Below, in pieces: positions 33,456 through 42,821 of a stretch of DNA of 64,000 nucleotides. Source of the DNA: Candidatus Obscuribacterales bacterium. GTDB taxonomy: Bacteria; Cyanobacteriota; Vampirovibrionia; Obscuribacterales; Obscuribacteraceae. A program made the position numbers and the translations under genes. The stretch spans positions 172,143-236,142 of the forward strand of contig JARLHI010000004.1 in NCBI GenBank assembly GCA_031292355.1, written 5' to 3'. Under the pieces are notes generated by a model. It had not been told where the DNA came from. It searched no databases and saw only the letters and a list, made by a program, of their open reading frames with translations. Numbering within the stretch: the stretch's first letter is position 1; every line of letters starts with the position of its first letter.

Positions 33456-35114
33456 ATGTTAAGTACATTACAAGTCAAATACAATCCGAATTTTCGCTTA
33501 GTGCTTTGCACACTTGCCGGTCTGACTCTCATCGCGTTGAGTTCAGCGCAGGCTGCTCTGGCTGATGGGTCTTATACGCCTTCCGGAAGCTCTATGGGCG
33601 ACATCCTTAAATATCAAACCGGTGGGCACAACGTTGACGCTCTTAATGAGGTCAACATGATTCAGATAAAGAAGTCAGATCAAACCGACCCCACATGTCA
33701 CTATGCGGCTCAGCCGGTTGGCGGAGCCCAAGCCGGGAACGCACAATTAGACGTAACCACCCCAACACCCGAGACAACTTCTCAGGTCGCGGTGCCCGAT
33801 CAACCCATCAAGGGCGACTCCGGATGGATACATAACCCTACCGGACTGACGCAATATCCAAATCCTTTGCTAAATCATATAGGACCTCCGAAGGGTGCGC
33901 CCCCCTGGTCGTATACGAAACAGACGGCTTATCGACAAGGGAAAGGCAACAATGTTCCACCTAACACTTTTAAAAATGGTCCGCTTCTTGGTCAAACTCC
34001 ATCTAGCGACCTAAATGATGCAATCGGAGCTGCTGTTGGAGGTTTGCGTCTCGGGTCACAGTTGAATAACCCGGATTTCAAACAATCTGTAGCGCAGCAA
34101 CAAGGACAAGTGCAACAGGCAGCGGAAGGCGCCAATGCAGCCGGGACCAATCAATTCATGGGCAACATGGCTATCGTTCAAACTTACTTGATCAATGTCG
34201 CCAATGAAAATGCGGGTGCTCCAGGTGGCGGTTCTGGTCCCCATACTTTGCCTCAAGCGATCGGCATGGTGCAGGCAATGTACAAGAATGTATATCTACC
34301 CATCGCCCTTCTTTTGCTTTTGCCTGGCGCCGTGGCTACGCAAGTGATGTGCGTTGTGCATAAAGCCATCAACCACGAAGGTAGCGAAGAAATTTCAAGT
34401 CCTTTCACCGGGATTATGCGAGCAATGGTTGCAGTGTTTCTTATTCCTGGCACCCAGCTCATAGTCAGCTATTCGATTGACGTCGGCAATTCAATGACCG
34501 GAGCCGTCACCGATAATCTGCAAACGGCTGGTATTACATCATGGGTTAACGGAATCACTAATCCAAACCCCAATCAAACGCAAAAACAAAAAATACAGGC
34601 TGCCGAGGCGCAAAGCACAACTGGGGCTATGCAAGACATGGTTTTTGGCACAATTTCTATGTTGGCCAGTGATGGATTGATGATATTGACGCAATGGCAA
34701 ATTGTACTCGCATGCTATTTGCTTCTATTGGGTCCAATAGCCGCTTGCTTCTTTGCGTGGCCGGCCAAAGTCGGCAAACTTTTCAAACCAGTTTTTGGGA
34801 ATTGGCTTGACGCATTGTTCAATCTAGTTCTGTGGCGATTTTGGTGGTGTGTAATTCTTTTGTGTATGGCGACTCGCTTACAGTGGCTAGCGGATATAGG
34901 CGAGCCGACTCAAGGACCATGGGAGCGCCTTGTTTTCATGGCTTTTGAAGTGATGCTGACTTACGTTCCATTTATGGCGCTGGAATTTAAGCCTGGAAGT
35001 TTAGTCGACCAGCTAATGGAAAAAACAAAAGGCTCGTCTGGTCAACAGGGTTCAGGAACTGGGAAGTTAGGCAATTCACGAAATCGTGGATTCAATACCA
35101 AGGGCAGTGTTTAA
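33456..35114 (+). CDS. TrbL/VirB6-like polytopic membrane protein
   Basis: 552 residues. N-terminal signal or membrane segment (LVLCTLAGLTLIALSSAQAALA), then about 240 polar residues, then a cluster of membrane helices: YLPIALLLLLPGAVATQVM (about 276-296), FTGIMRAMVAVFLIPGTQLI, a pair near 398-437, and LVLWRFWWCVILLCMATRL near 450-470. The topology resembles TrbL/VirB6 inner-membrane subunits of type IV secretion. The next protein repeats this module. The assignment is by topology only; no VirB4, VirD4 or VirB10-like gene is in the window. Its stop overlaps the next ATG by one base (TAATG). Confidence 0.5.
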   Translation: MLSTLQVKYNPNFRLVLCTLAGLTLIALSSAQAALADGSYTPSGSSMGDILKYQTGGHNVDALNEVNMIQIKKSDQTDPTCHYAAQPVGGAQAGNAQLDVTTPTPETTSQVAVPDQPIKGDSGWIHNPTGLTQYPNPLLNHIGPPKGAPPWSYTKQTAYRQGKGNNVPPNTFKNGPLLGQTPSSDLNDAIGAAVGGLRLGSQLNNPDFKQSVAQQQGQVQQAAEGANAAGTNQFMGNMAIVQTYLINVANENAGAPGGGSGPHTLPQAIGMVQAMYKNVYLPIALLLLLPGAVATQVMCVVHKAINHEGSEEISSPFTGIMRAMVAVFLIPGTQLIVSYSIDVGNSMTGAVTDNLQTAGITSWVNGITNPNPNQTQKQKIQAAEAQSTTGAMQDMVFGTISMLASDGLMILTQWQIVLACYLLLLGPIAACFFAWPAKVGKLFKPVFGNWLDALFNLVLWRFWWCVILLCMATRLQWLADIGEPTQGPWERLVFMAFEVMLTYVPFMALEFKPGSLVDQLMEKTKGSSGQQGSGTGKLGNSRNRGFNTKGSV

Positions 35115-38100
35115 TGATGCGAACGCAATTTAAAATCTCAAATTCTATACGAGCTATATTTGCTTTCTCGATTATCGCGGCCGCTTTTGTCTTGATTGCG
35201 ACACCAGGATATGCGGCCTTCCCAGTCGAACAGACCACAGGAACAAGCATTAAAACTCTCAATGCAAATCAGCGGGCAAAGGATCCAAAATCAAAAATCT
35301 TCGATTATAAAGAGAACGGCGGCATGTTAGACCTCAACGACGATGGCTCAGCAAAGCCGGATACGTTTAATCTGCCGGATTGGCCTGGCGCTCCGTCTCC
35401 CTACTTCAAATACAACCCCCCGACTTTATCTTCAACATACAAAATACCGGTCGACAATGGCACGACGGCGGGCGCTATGGGTCTCGGTGTTAGCACCGGC
35501 TGCTCAGGTCAAGGCTCAAGCGACGCCCAGCAGGCTCTCCATAGCGTTGTTGGCGCTCAAATTGCTGCCAGCAGTATGCAATGGCCCTCTAATGCAGCCA
35601 ATGCTGCGAAAGCATCCACGATGGCGCAAGGTGCTCAGTCTGGAGACTCCATGGGGGAGGCAACCAAAGGACAAGCCGCATCAGCCATCAATTATGTGTC
35701 AATGTATCTCCAGAATTTCACAGCGGTCGACGGCAACCGCTGGCAAATAATTCACGACAACATTTTCGTGCCGATTGCGATTCTACTCTTACTACCTGGC
35801 GCACTTCTCACACAAATCAAAGCAATCATGTCTTCCGCCAATCCAACACTTGGCGAAATGAATCCATTTGAAGGCATGCTCAAAGCGATGGTGGCACTAT
35901 TTCTAATTCCAAGTTCCAGTCTTATCTTGAGCTACGGCATCGACTTCTCAAACAGCATCACTTATTCAATTTCCTCTGAGTACACGAACCTCTTTGGTTC
36001 AAATATGTACAACGATGCCATGCAAGCTCAAATCACCGCATTTCCAACCAGAGGTCCTCAGGAGCAGCAAAATACAGGAGCTCCGCAAACATGGCCGCAA
36101 GTTCCTGTAACCGATTGCGCCAGTTTTGAAAAGGGCATGATAGCGTGTGCCACCTCTGGCCCAGCAGCCCAACCCAAGAACACTCCAGAGGGCATGCCCT
36201 CCGGCGCAATGGCTGCCAGATTTGCATCCTTTACAGGAAACGCGGCACTAACTGCTACATGGAATATTTTATGCGCTTTCCAAACTGCTTACCTTGAATA
36301 TCTTTATCTGGTAGGACCGATCGTCGCAGCCCTCTGGGTGTGGCCTGTCAACAGCCTTAAATCAGCATTTCCCAACTGGGTTGAAGGCGTAATTACTATC
36401 GCGTTCTGGAGCTTGTTCTGGAACACAGTCGTTTTGCTAATGGCTTGCTTCAACGGTGTCGGTTCACAAAATGGTGGTACCGGCACGGTCATGATGAGTG
36501 CTCTGAACTTTTTATCGACCGCGTGCGTTAAATTCGCCTTCGACTTTGCCGGACTGATAGCAGCAGCAGGACAAGAAGCCGGCAAAGCAGCCAGCCAGGG
36601 TGGTGGTGGTGGTGGTGGCGGCGGTGGTGGCGGCAAGCACGCCGGCAAACACAGTGGTGCTGCTGCTAAGCATCACGCAGATGCTAAACACATGACCAAC
36701 AAACATGACACTCACAAACTTGGTAGCGCCGACCCCAATCACAAAGCCGCACCTGTTGTAGCCGGATCAGCGCCAAAAACCTCAAAAGTTGGGTTTGGCA
36801 GTGGCGGAGGGGCCGGTGGAGAAAAACACGGTTCCGGTGGCGCTTGCGAGATCCCTCAAGATGTGTCTTCTAAACTCAACGCAGGAGGAGCGGGTGGCGC
36901 TTTGAGTCTGCTGAACGCCTCGGTCAAAGAACCACCAAAAACTAATGGTGGACTAATACACGGAGATCCGCACACTACTCCGCATACATCTACATACGCG
37001 ATGGGGTCAAAGCAATCAGCGACTCTAGAGCATGATCAGCACGGTAAGTTAAATGGTGCCTCCATTCATGATGAACACGGGCAACCAATCGCACACTTCA
37101 ATCACGCGGAGCTTGCAAAAGCAGGCGGCACCGATAAAATGGTGAACGGCGAGAAGATCCATGGAGAACTGAACAAAGATGGCACAGCCTCTTTTACCAC
37201 CGGTAGTGCAGATGGTAAAGGAGAAAGTCAGTCACTTCATATGGCTGCCAATGGAGACGTCAAAACTTCCGCAATAGATGCAAACGGAGTGCATGGCCCG
37301 GAAACTCTAGCTGGTAATGTCTTCGATAAACCAGGTACCGATTCAATCGCACTGGCTGGAAAAAATGGATCCATGTACATGGACAAAAGCGGTGAGAAAC
37401 TGTTCGTGCCCAATGACCACGGCGGCTATGACACACTCAACGTAGGACAGGAAGGCAGTGCACAGATAAACATGGCCAATGGCGGGACCCTCTCACTTGA
37501 GCATTCGGGAACAGACGCACAGTCTCTGGTCAGCGTTACCGATGCCCAAGGAAAAACGGTCGATCAATTTGCTGTGAGCAATATGACTGGAAACTCTGCG
37601 ACGATTGGTCACATAGATTCCAACGGTGATATGCACAAGTTAGGATTCAACAACGACAGCACTGGCTCCCACTACACTCACTTTGCCGCCGATGGTACGA
37701 CAGCCACACAAATTGACACTGCCACTGCTAATGGTGGCACGAGCCAGTTCCTCAATCCTGACGGCTCTGTTTCTGGCTCAGCCACGTTTGACTACAAAGC
37801 CAACGGCGACATGAATACTCAATACTTCAACGCCAGTGGTAACCTCTTAGCCTCAGTCGACCACCAAAATATCCCCGGTGGATTCATTGACACTGTCTCA
37901 GCCCCTGGAGTAGATGGCCAGAACCATTTAATGAGTCAGCAAGAACAGAGAATGCTTGCTGATGGCAGCACAGTCACTGAATTTGCGAAATTTGGGACCG
38001 ATGGGCAAGTCCTGCAGGCTCAGCAAACTGTATTCGATCCTAACGGCAATATGAATATGAGCGAAACACGTATGTACGACAATGGTCAATTGTCTGCAAT

Positions 38101-39814
38101 TGCGACCGTACAGCCAACCGCCGACGGATACTTTAAAGAGTCCTACACGCCGGTCGATGCAAACGGACAGCAAGGTATCACTTCTACAGCCATGGTAGAT
38201 ACCGCTGGAAACGTTGTTAACGGTCAGTATGGTGACAATATCATTGCAGCTTCATTCACTGGCGACACTAATTTCTCCAGCATGATTCAGCCCGCGTCAT
38301 TTGAAGGAATGGGTTCAAGCGTAGGAGCCTTTGGTCAGGGCGACGGCTTTGGCGGTGTGAATCCAGCACTAGCAATTCCAGACTCGGCAGTGTCCAGTGC
38401 ACTGAATATCAGCAACTTTGAAGGCGCCGGTTTCACTACCAATGCATTCAGCGCTGATACCATCAACAATGCTGCTGGACCTGTTGCATTCAACGGTGAC
38501 TACAACACAATCAATCCAACAGGTACCGGTGGCTTCGACATAAATCAAGCCTTCAACAGCGACACAACTTTGTCCAGCGCCGCTTTCTCTGGTGATGCCA
38601 TCAATAATGCTGCACCTGTCGCATTCAACGGTGACTACAACACAATCAATCCAGCAGGTACCGGTGGCTTCGACATAAATCAAAACTTCAATAGTGACAC
38701 GACTTTAACCAACGCCGCTTTCTCTAGTGATGCCATCAATAATGCTGCTGGACCTGTCGCATTCAACGGTGACTACAACACAATCAATCCAACAGGAACC
38801 GGTGGCTTCGACATAAATCAAAACTTCAATAGTGACACGACTTTATCCAACGCCGCTTTCTCTAGTGATGCCATCAATAATGCTGCTGGACCTGTCGCAT
38901 TCAACGGTGACTACAACACAATCAATCCAACAGGAACCGGTGGCTTCGACGTAAATCAAAACTTCATCGTCGATAGTGGTTTAGGAGTGGGCGGAGCGGC
39001 TGGCGCATCCGGTGACGGAAGTAGCTTTGGCGGTCCCATCATACATTCGGCAGATTCAACCTCCAACCCCGTTTTCGGTGATTCCCCTGTTAACTGGAGC
39101 GGTGTGGACGCCACAAACGTCGCATACTCAGCCAACGACGCAGTCAACTGGAGCGGAGTGGACACCGTTGCCAATGCCTATGAGATTAACCACGACATTA
39201 CTCACGGGGACATATCGCATGAAATCAACTATTCAGGAGACACCATCGCTCAAGCTGCAACCAGTGCCATAATGGCCTCTGCTTCGTTCAGTGAACAAGC
39301 GCCGCTAATTAATAATTATGAAATGGCACCGGTCCCGATTCAACCAGTGGTGGCGCCCCCAGAACCTGTATATGAGCCTGCGTATACGCCACCCCCAGTT
39401 CCAATGGAGATGCCAGCAGAGGCGCAGGCACCAACTCCAGTGCAGGCACCACCACCAGCGCCAATTGAGACACGGGTTGCCCCAGTTAGTGGTTACACAC
39501 CAGCGATACCGCCTCGGGCCCTTGTGGCAAGAGCAGAATCAGCAGAAGGCATATCAGCAGCTCTTCCCGACAAAGGCGTCGAGACTGCAGCAGCTGAAGA
39601 TGCAGCTCAAGCAGAATCGGCATACGTCCCTCCTAAACCGGAAGGCGCAGGCTATAAACAGCCAAAAATTCTGGGAGAGATAGGCGAATTCAAATCCAAA
39701 GAAGAAGAGGAAGAAGAACGTAAGCGGAACGCACAAGCGCCGACACCACCCGCAACCACGTTTGCCAGCATATTCAACAGAATGAAAAAAAAGAATGACA
39801 CAATAGACACCTAG
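35114..39814 (+). CDS. Giant TrbL/VirB6-like protein with repeat and Pro-rich extension
   Basis: 1566 residues. Signal-like N-terminus (IRAIFAFSIIAAAFVLIATPGYAA); TrbL-like membrane module at about 209-490 paralogous to the preceding protein (FVPIAILLLLPGALLTQIKAI, GMLKAMVALFLIPSSSLILSYG, YLVGPIVAALWVWPV); then QGGGGGGGGGGGGKHAGKHSG, a His/Lys-rich linker; then about 500 residues of short beta-type repeats built around DANG/DSNGDM/ANGDMNTQY phrases, reminiscent of YD or toxB-type repeats; then four 46-residue repeats; then a Pro-rich region and a charged end (KSKEEEEEERKRN). Extended VirB6 proteins with large extracellular parts exist in some T4SS (known from Rickettsiales), but homology here is unproven. 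Confidence 0.55.
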   Translation: MMRTQFKISNSIRAIFAFSIIAAAFVLIATPGYAAFPVEQTTGTSIKTLNANQRAKDPKSKIFDYKENGGMLDLNDDGSAKPDTFNLPDWPGAPSPYFKYNPPTLSSTYKIPVDNGTTAGAMGLGVSTGCSGQGSSDAQQALHSVVGAQIAASSMQWPSNAANAAKASTMAQGAQSGDSMGEATKGQAASAINYVSMYLQNFTAVDGNRWQIIHDNIFVPIAILLLLPGALLTQIKAIMSSANPTLGEMNPFEGMLKAMVALFLIPSSSLILSYGIDFSNSITYSISSEYTNLFGSNMYNDAMQAQITAFPTRGPQEQQNTGAPQTWPQVPVTDCASFEKGMIACATSGPAAQPKNTPEGMPSGAMAARFASFTGNAALTATWNILCAFQTAYLEYLYLVGPIVAALWVWPVNSLKSAFPNWVEGVITIAFWSLFWNTVVLLMACFNGVGSQNGGTGTVMMSALNFLSTACVKFAFDFAGLIAAAGQEAGKAASQGGGGGGGGGGGGKHAGKHSGAAAKHHADAKHMTNKHDTHKLGSADPNHKAAPVVAGSAPKTSKVGFGSGGGAGGEKHGSGGACEIPQDVSSKLNAGGAGGALSLLNASVKEPPKTNGGLIHGDPHTTPHTSTYAMGSKQSATLEHDQHGKLNGASIHDEHGQPIAHFNHAELAKAGGTDKMVNGEKIHGELNKDGTASFTTGSADGKGESQSLHMAANGDVKTSAIDANGVHGPETLAGNVFDKPGTDSIALAGKNGSMYMDKSGEKLFVPNDHGGYDTLNVGQEGSAQINMANGGTLSLEHSGTDAQSLVSVTDAQGKTVDQFAVSNMTGNSATIGHIDSNGDMHKLGFNNDSTGSHYTHFAADGTTATQIDTATANGGTSQFLNPDGSVSGSATFDYKANGDMNTQYFNASGNLLASVDHQNIPGGFIDTVSAPGVDGQNHLMSQQEQRMLADGSTVTEFAKFGTDGQVLQAQQTVFDPNGNMNMSETRMYDNGQLSAIATVQPTADGYFKESYTPVDANGQQGITSTAMVDTAGNVVNGQYGDNIIAASFTGDTNFSSMIQPASFEGMGSSVGAFGQGDGFGGVNPALAIPDSAVSSALNISNFEGAGFTTNAFSADTINNAAGPVAFNGDYNTINPTGTGGFDINQAFNSDTTLSSAAFSGDAINNAAPVAFNGDYNTINPAGTGGFDINQNFNSDTTLTNAAFSSDAINNAAGPVAFNGDYNTINPTGTGGFDINQNFNSDTTLSNAAFSSDAINNAAGPVAFNGDYNTINPTGTGGFDVNQNFIVDSGLGVGGAAGASGDGSSFGGPIIHSADSTSNPVFGDSPVNWSGVDATNVAYSANDAVNWSGVDTVANAYEINHDITHGDISHEINYSGDTIAQAATSAIMASASFSEQAPLINNYEMAPVPIQPVVAPPEPVYEPAYTPPPVPMEMPAEAQAPTPVQAPPPAPIETRVAPVSGYTPAIPPRALVARAESAEGISAALPDKGVETAAAEDAAQAESAYVPPKPEGAGYKQPKILGEIGEFKSKEEEEEERKRNAQAPTPPATTFASIFNRMKKKNDTIDT
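38444..38965 (+). repeat. Four 138-bp in-gene repeats
   Basis: Units of about 46 codons encoding AFSSDAINNAAGPVAFNGDY-NTINPTGTGGFDINQNF-NSDTTLSNA. The second unit lacks one codon. The third and fourth are nearly identical in DNA, which points to recent duplication or gene conversion. Confidence 0.85.
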
Positions 39815-39835
39815 TCTATCGGCCAGTCGAAAATA

Positions 39836-41041
39836 TTATCGAGACTGCTCAACAAGAGATTTGCCGGAAAGTCGCTCCACAAAGCGCCCCATGCGAGTCA
39901 GGGCAGTCTCGATTTTTTCGAGACTGGTGGCATATGAACATCGAATATGATTTTCACCGCCCATACCAAACGCGGTGCCAGGAACTACCGCTACATGCTC
40001 TTCAAAAAGCAAACGTTCAGCAAATTCTTCGCAAGTCAATCCGGTGGAAGCAATACTCGGGAAGGCATAGAACGCTCCTTTGGGAAGATGACACGTCAGA
40101 CCGATTTTATTCAAGCCGGTGACTATAAATTTTCTTCTTCGATTGTATTGAGCGATCATATCTTGCACGGCGGCTTCGCAGCTTCGAAGAGCCTCGATCG
40201 CACCTTTTTGACTGGTTATCGGTGCACAAAGCATAGTGTAAGAATGGATACGCATCATCGGAGTAAGAATAGCTTCCGGTGCGCACACATACCCCAATCG
40301 CCAGCCAGTCATTGCATACGCTTTGGAAAATCCATTAAGCAAAATAGTGCGCCCGAATGCTCCGGGTATTGACGAAACACAGTTATGCAATTCGTCGTAA
40401 CTAAGTCGGTCATAAATTTCATCGCTAATGATGAACCAATTGCGAGCCACAGCCAGTTTGACGATTTCTTCGAGCGCCGCTCGTGGCATTGTCGCGCCTG
40501 TAGGATTAGACGGAAAGCCCAGCAAAATTGCCTTGGTTTTAGACGTTGCTGCAGCTTCAAGTTGTTGTGCGTTGATGCAAAAATCGTTTTCAGCACTGGT
40601 GGCAATGCCGACCGCAATACCACCAGCAAGCGTCACACACGGTTTGTACGAAACATAACAAGGTTCGGGCACCAACACTTCATCGCCTGGGTCGAGAATG
40701 GTGCGCATCGCGAGATCCATGCCTTCAGATACGCCAACAGTGACAAGAACTTCGTCCTCCGGACGATAATTGACCGAATATCTCTCTTGCAAATGTTCTG
40801 ATATCAATTTGCGCAGTTCGATTAATCCGTAATTCGAAGTGTAGGTTGTTTGACCACGCTCTAAAGAATAAATTGCCGCCTCGCGCACTGCCCACGGTGT
40901 GACGAAGTCGGGCTCACCAACACCAAGGGAGATCACATCCTGCATCGATGCCGCGATATCGAAAAAGCGACGAATACCAGATGGTGCCAATTCACGCGCC
41001 AATTTGGCGAGAGCAGGCCTTGTTTTACTTTCTTCTTTCAT
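39836..41041 (-). CDS. Class I/II PLP-dependent aminotransferase (AspC/PatA-like)
   Basis: 401 residues, fold type I. PLP Lys240 in NGFSKAYAMTGWRLGY; Asn179 in GFPSNPTGA; Asp207 in ISDEIYD; Arg in HIRCSYAT for the alpha-carboxylate. N-terminal SGIRRFFDIAASMQDVISLGVGEPDF is typical of the PatA/aspartate aminotransferase Ig subgroup. The amino donor cannot be inferred. It begins 3 bp after the stop of the Lrp-type regulator, the common pairing of an Lrp/AsnC protein with an amino-acid enzyme. Confidence 0.9.
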   Translation of the reverse strand: MKEESKTRPALAKLARELAPSGIRRFFDIAASMQDVISLGVGEPDFVTPWAVREAAIYSLERGQTTYTSNYGLIELRKLISEHLQERYSVNYRPEDEVLVTVGVSEGMDLAMRTILDPGDEVLVPEPCYVSYKPCVTLAGGIAVGIATSAENDFCINAQQLEAAATSKTKAILLGFPSNPTGATMPRAALEEIVKLAVARNWFIISDEIYDRLSYDELHNCVSSIPGAFGRTILLNGFSKAYAMTGWRLGYVCAPEAILTPMMRIHSYTMLCAPITSQKGAIEALRSCEAAVQDMIAQYNRRRKFIVTGLNKIGLTCHLPKGAFYAFPSIASTGLTCEEFAERLLFEEHVAVVPGTAFGMGGENHIRCSYATSLEKIETALTRMGRFVERLSGKSLVEQSR

Positions 41042-41044
41042 GCG

Positions 41045-41539
41045 TTATGGCGTCACAACCAGTCGTTCATCATCTTCGGAATCAACAAAAATATCGTGGT
41101 CTTCTTTATAGCGACGCAATAAAAAATGAGTGTCTGTAGCGATTACGCCGTCAATTGTCGCGAGCTTTTCAGCGACGAAACGACCTAGCTCACGAATGTT
41201 TTCGCCATGGACAACCACACGAAGGTCACTGCCACCTGAAACTAACCAGACACTTTGTACTTCGGGGAAGCGATATATTCGCTTGGCCACATTGTCGAAA
41301 CCAACGTCGCGTGCCGGTTGCACTTTCACATCAATAAAAGCGAACATTCTTTCTTGACCGGTTTTTTCCCAGTCGATAATCGTTTTATATCTCTTGATGA
41401 CGCCGCGTTTTTCGTAGTCGGCGATGGCCGCTGTCACAACGTCCACAGGGCGTCCTGTCAAATCCGCGATACGCTCGGGTGTCGTGCGAGCGTCTGCGGC
41501 TAATATCGATAAAATTTCATCTGGTTTTTCATTTGGCAT
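41045..41539 (-). CDS. Lrp/AsnC-family transcriptional regulator
   Basis: 164 residues from ATG 41539; GTG 41557 is also possible. N-terminal winged helix ILSILAADARTTPERIADLTGRP-x-VVTAAIADYEKRGVIKRY, then a RAM/AsnC effector domain (FIDVKVQPARDVGFDNVAKRI, VQSVWLVSGGSDLRVVVHG) and an acidic tail. Probably senses an amino acid and controls the aminotransferase gene that follows by 3 bp, and itself. Confidence 0.88.
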   Translation of the reverse strand: MPNEKPDEILSILAADARTTPERIADLTGRPVDVVTAAIADYEKRGVIKRYKTIIDWEKTGQERMFAFIDVKVQPARDVGFDNVAKRIYRFPEVQSVWLVSGGSDLRVVVHGENIRELGRFVAEKLATIDGVIATDTHFLLRRYKEDHDIFVDSEDDERLVVTP

Positions 41540-41589
41540 AACGCGATAGTTTACCACCTCGCATCAGATCGAGTTTCCACAACACAAAC

Positions 41590-42813
41590 TCACTTAAGAA
41601 ACGGCAAGCAATCGCGGGCAATTGCCAGTTCCTCGTTTGTTTTCACAACTAGCGTTCGTACCTGGGCTATTTCAGTCGATATATCTTGATGAACGCCAGA
41701 CCGGACTTTTTCAGATGCGTCATTGTTTGATTTTTCATCAATAAAACAACCTAAGAAGCCCAACTGCGCGCACACGGCTTCTCTAACAGGCGCACAGTTT
41801 TCGCCTATACCTCCGGTAAATACGAGCGCGTCCAGTCGTCCCAGCCGCGGCACCAGAGCGGCAATATTTGAAGCCAGACTGTTAACGTAAATTTCGACAG
41901 CGAGACTGGCTCGCCTAGACCCATTTTGAGACGCTTCAAGCACCTGACGCATATCGTTGGATATACCAGAAATCCCTTTCAACCCCGACTCATTGTTCAA
42001 AACGTTGGAAAGTGACTTGGCGGTATATTTACCAGTATCAATTAGATCAACAATTAAACCAGGGTCGATAGCGCCGCTGCGATTACCCATGACCAATCCA
42101 TCGAGAGGCGTATAGCCCATCGTCGTCATAATTGAAGCACCATCTTTGATGGCACATAAAGACCCACCATTGCCGATATGACAGGTAATCAGACGCATGT
42201 CTTTGAGATCGCGCTTCAATAAAATAGCCGCTTGGTGCGAGCAATAACGATGACTGACACCGTGAAAGCCAAAGCGTCTAATTTTGTCTTCTTCGAACCA
42301 GGAATAAGGTCCAGCAAAGACAACCGAAGATTCTGGCATCGTGTGATGAAAGCCGGTATCGAATACAGCAATTTGCATAGCTTCAGTGAAAACAGTGCGG
42401 GCGATTTGGATCCCGCGGATATTTGCCTCTTCGTGTGTCGGCGCAAGAGTTATATATCCAGCGAGGTCGCTTAAAACCAAGTCGTCCACAACTGTCGGCG
42501 AATGATACTTATCGCCGCCATGAACGACTCTATGACCGACAGCCTTGATTTCATCAATAGAAGCAAGTGGTCCGTCAGACTGAATGATCTCACTAAAAAG
42601 CTTTCTATAGCCACTTTCTGCATCGGTAGCGGCAACGGTGAAGTGTTTATCGGCTTGACCGGTGGGGCTTGATGTAAAGTCAGCCTGACCGCCATCGTGG
42701 AAATTCACCTGTCCATGCCAGAGCAAGCCGTTGTCTTTATCGAAAAGTCGCGAGGCATCCAATAACTGACTCTTGATACTGCTCGAGCCAGCATTTATAA
42801 CGAAAATTTTCAC
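41590..42813 (-). CDS. ackA: Acetate kinase
   Basis: 407 residues from GTG 42813 (frame open to 42834). Converts acetyl phosphate and ADP to acetate and ATP. Signature blocks: VKIFVINAGSSSIKSQLL at the N-terminus, GHRVVHGGDKYHSP, FDTGFHHTMPESS, FGFHGVSHRY, CHIGNGGSLCAIKDG, and FTGGIGENCAPVREAVC. All phosphate-binding motifs of the ASKHA fold are present. It lies 8 bp downstream of the phosphoketolase gene, so the two form an operon. Confidence 0.95.
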   Translation of the reverse strand: MKIFVINAGSSSIKSQLLDASRLFDKDNGLLWHGQVNFHDGGQADFTSSPTGQADKHFTVAATDAESGYRKLFSEIIQSDGPLASIDEIKAVGHRVVHGGDKYHSPTVVDDLVLSDLAGYITLAPTHEEANIRGIQIARTVFTEAMQIAVFDTGFHHTMPESSVVFAGPYSWFEEDKIRRFGFHGVSHRYCSHQAAILLKRDLKDMRLITCHIGNGGSLCAIKDGASIMTTMGYTPLDGLVMGNRSGAIDPGLIVDLIDTGKYTAKSLSNVLNNESGLKGISGISNDMRQVLEASQNGSRRASLAVEIYVNSLASNIAALVPRLGRLDALVFTGGIGENCAPVREAVCAQLGFLGCFIDEKSNNDASEKVRSGVHQDISTEIAQVRTLVVKTNEELAIARDCLPFLK

Positions 42814-42821
42814 GTTTTCTT

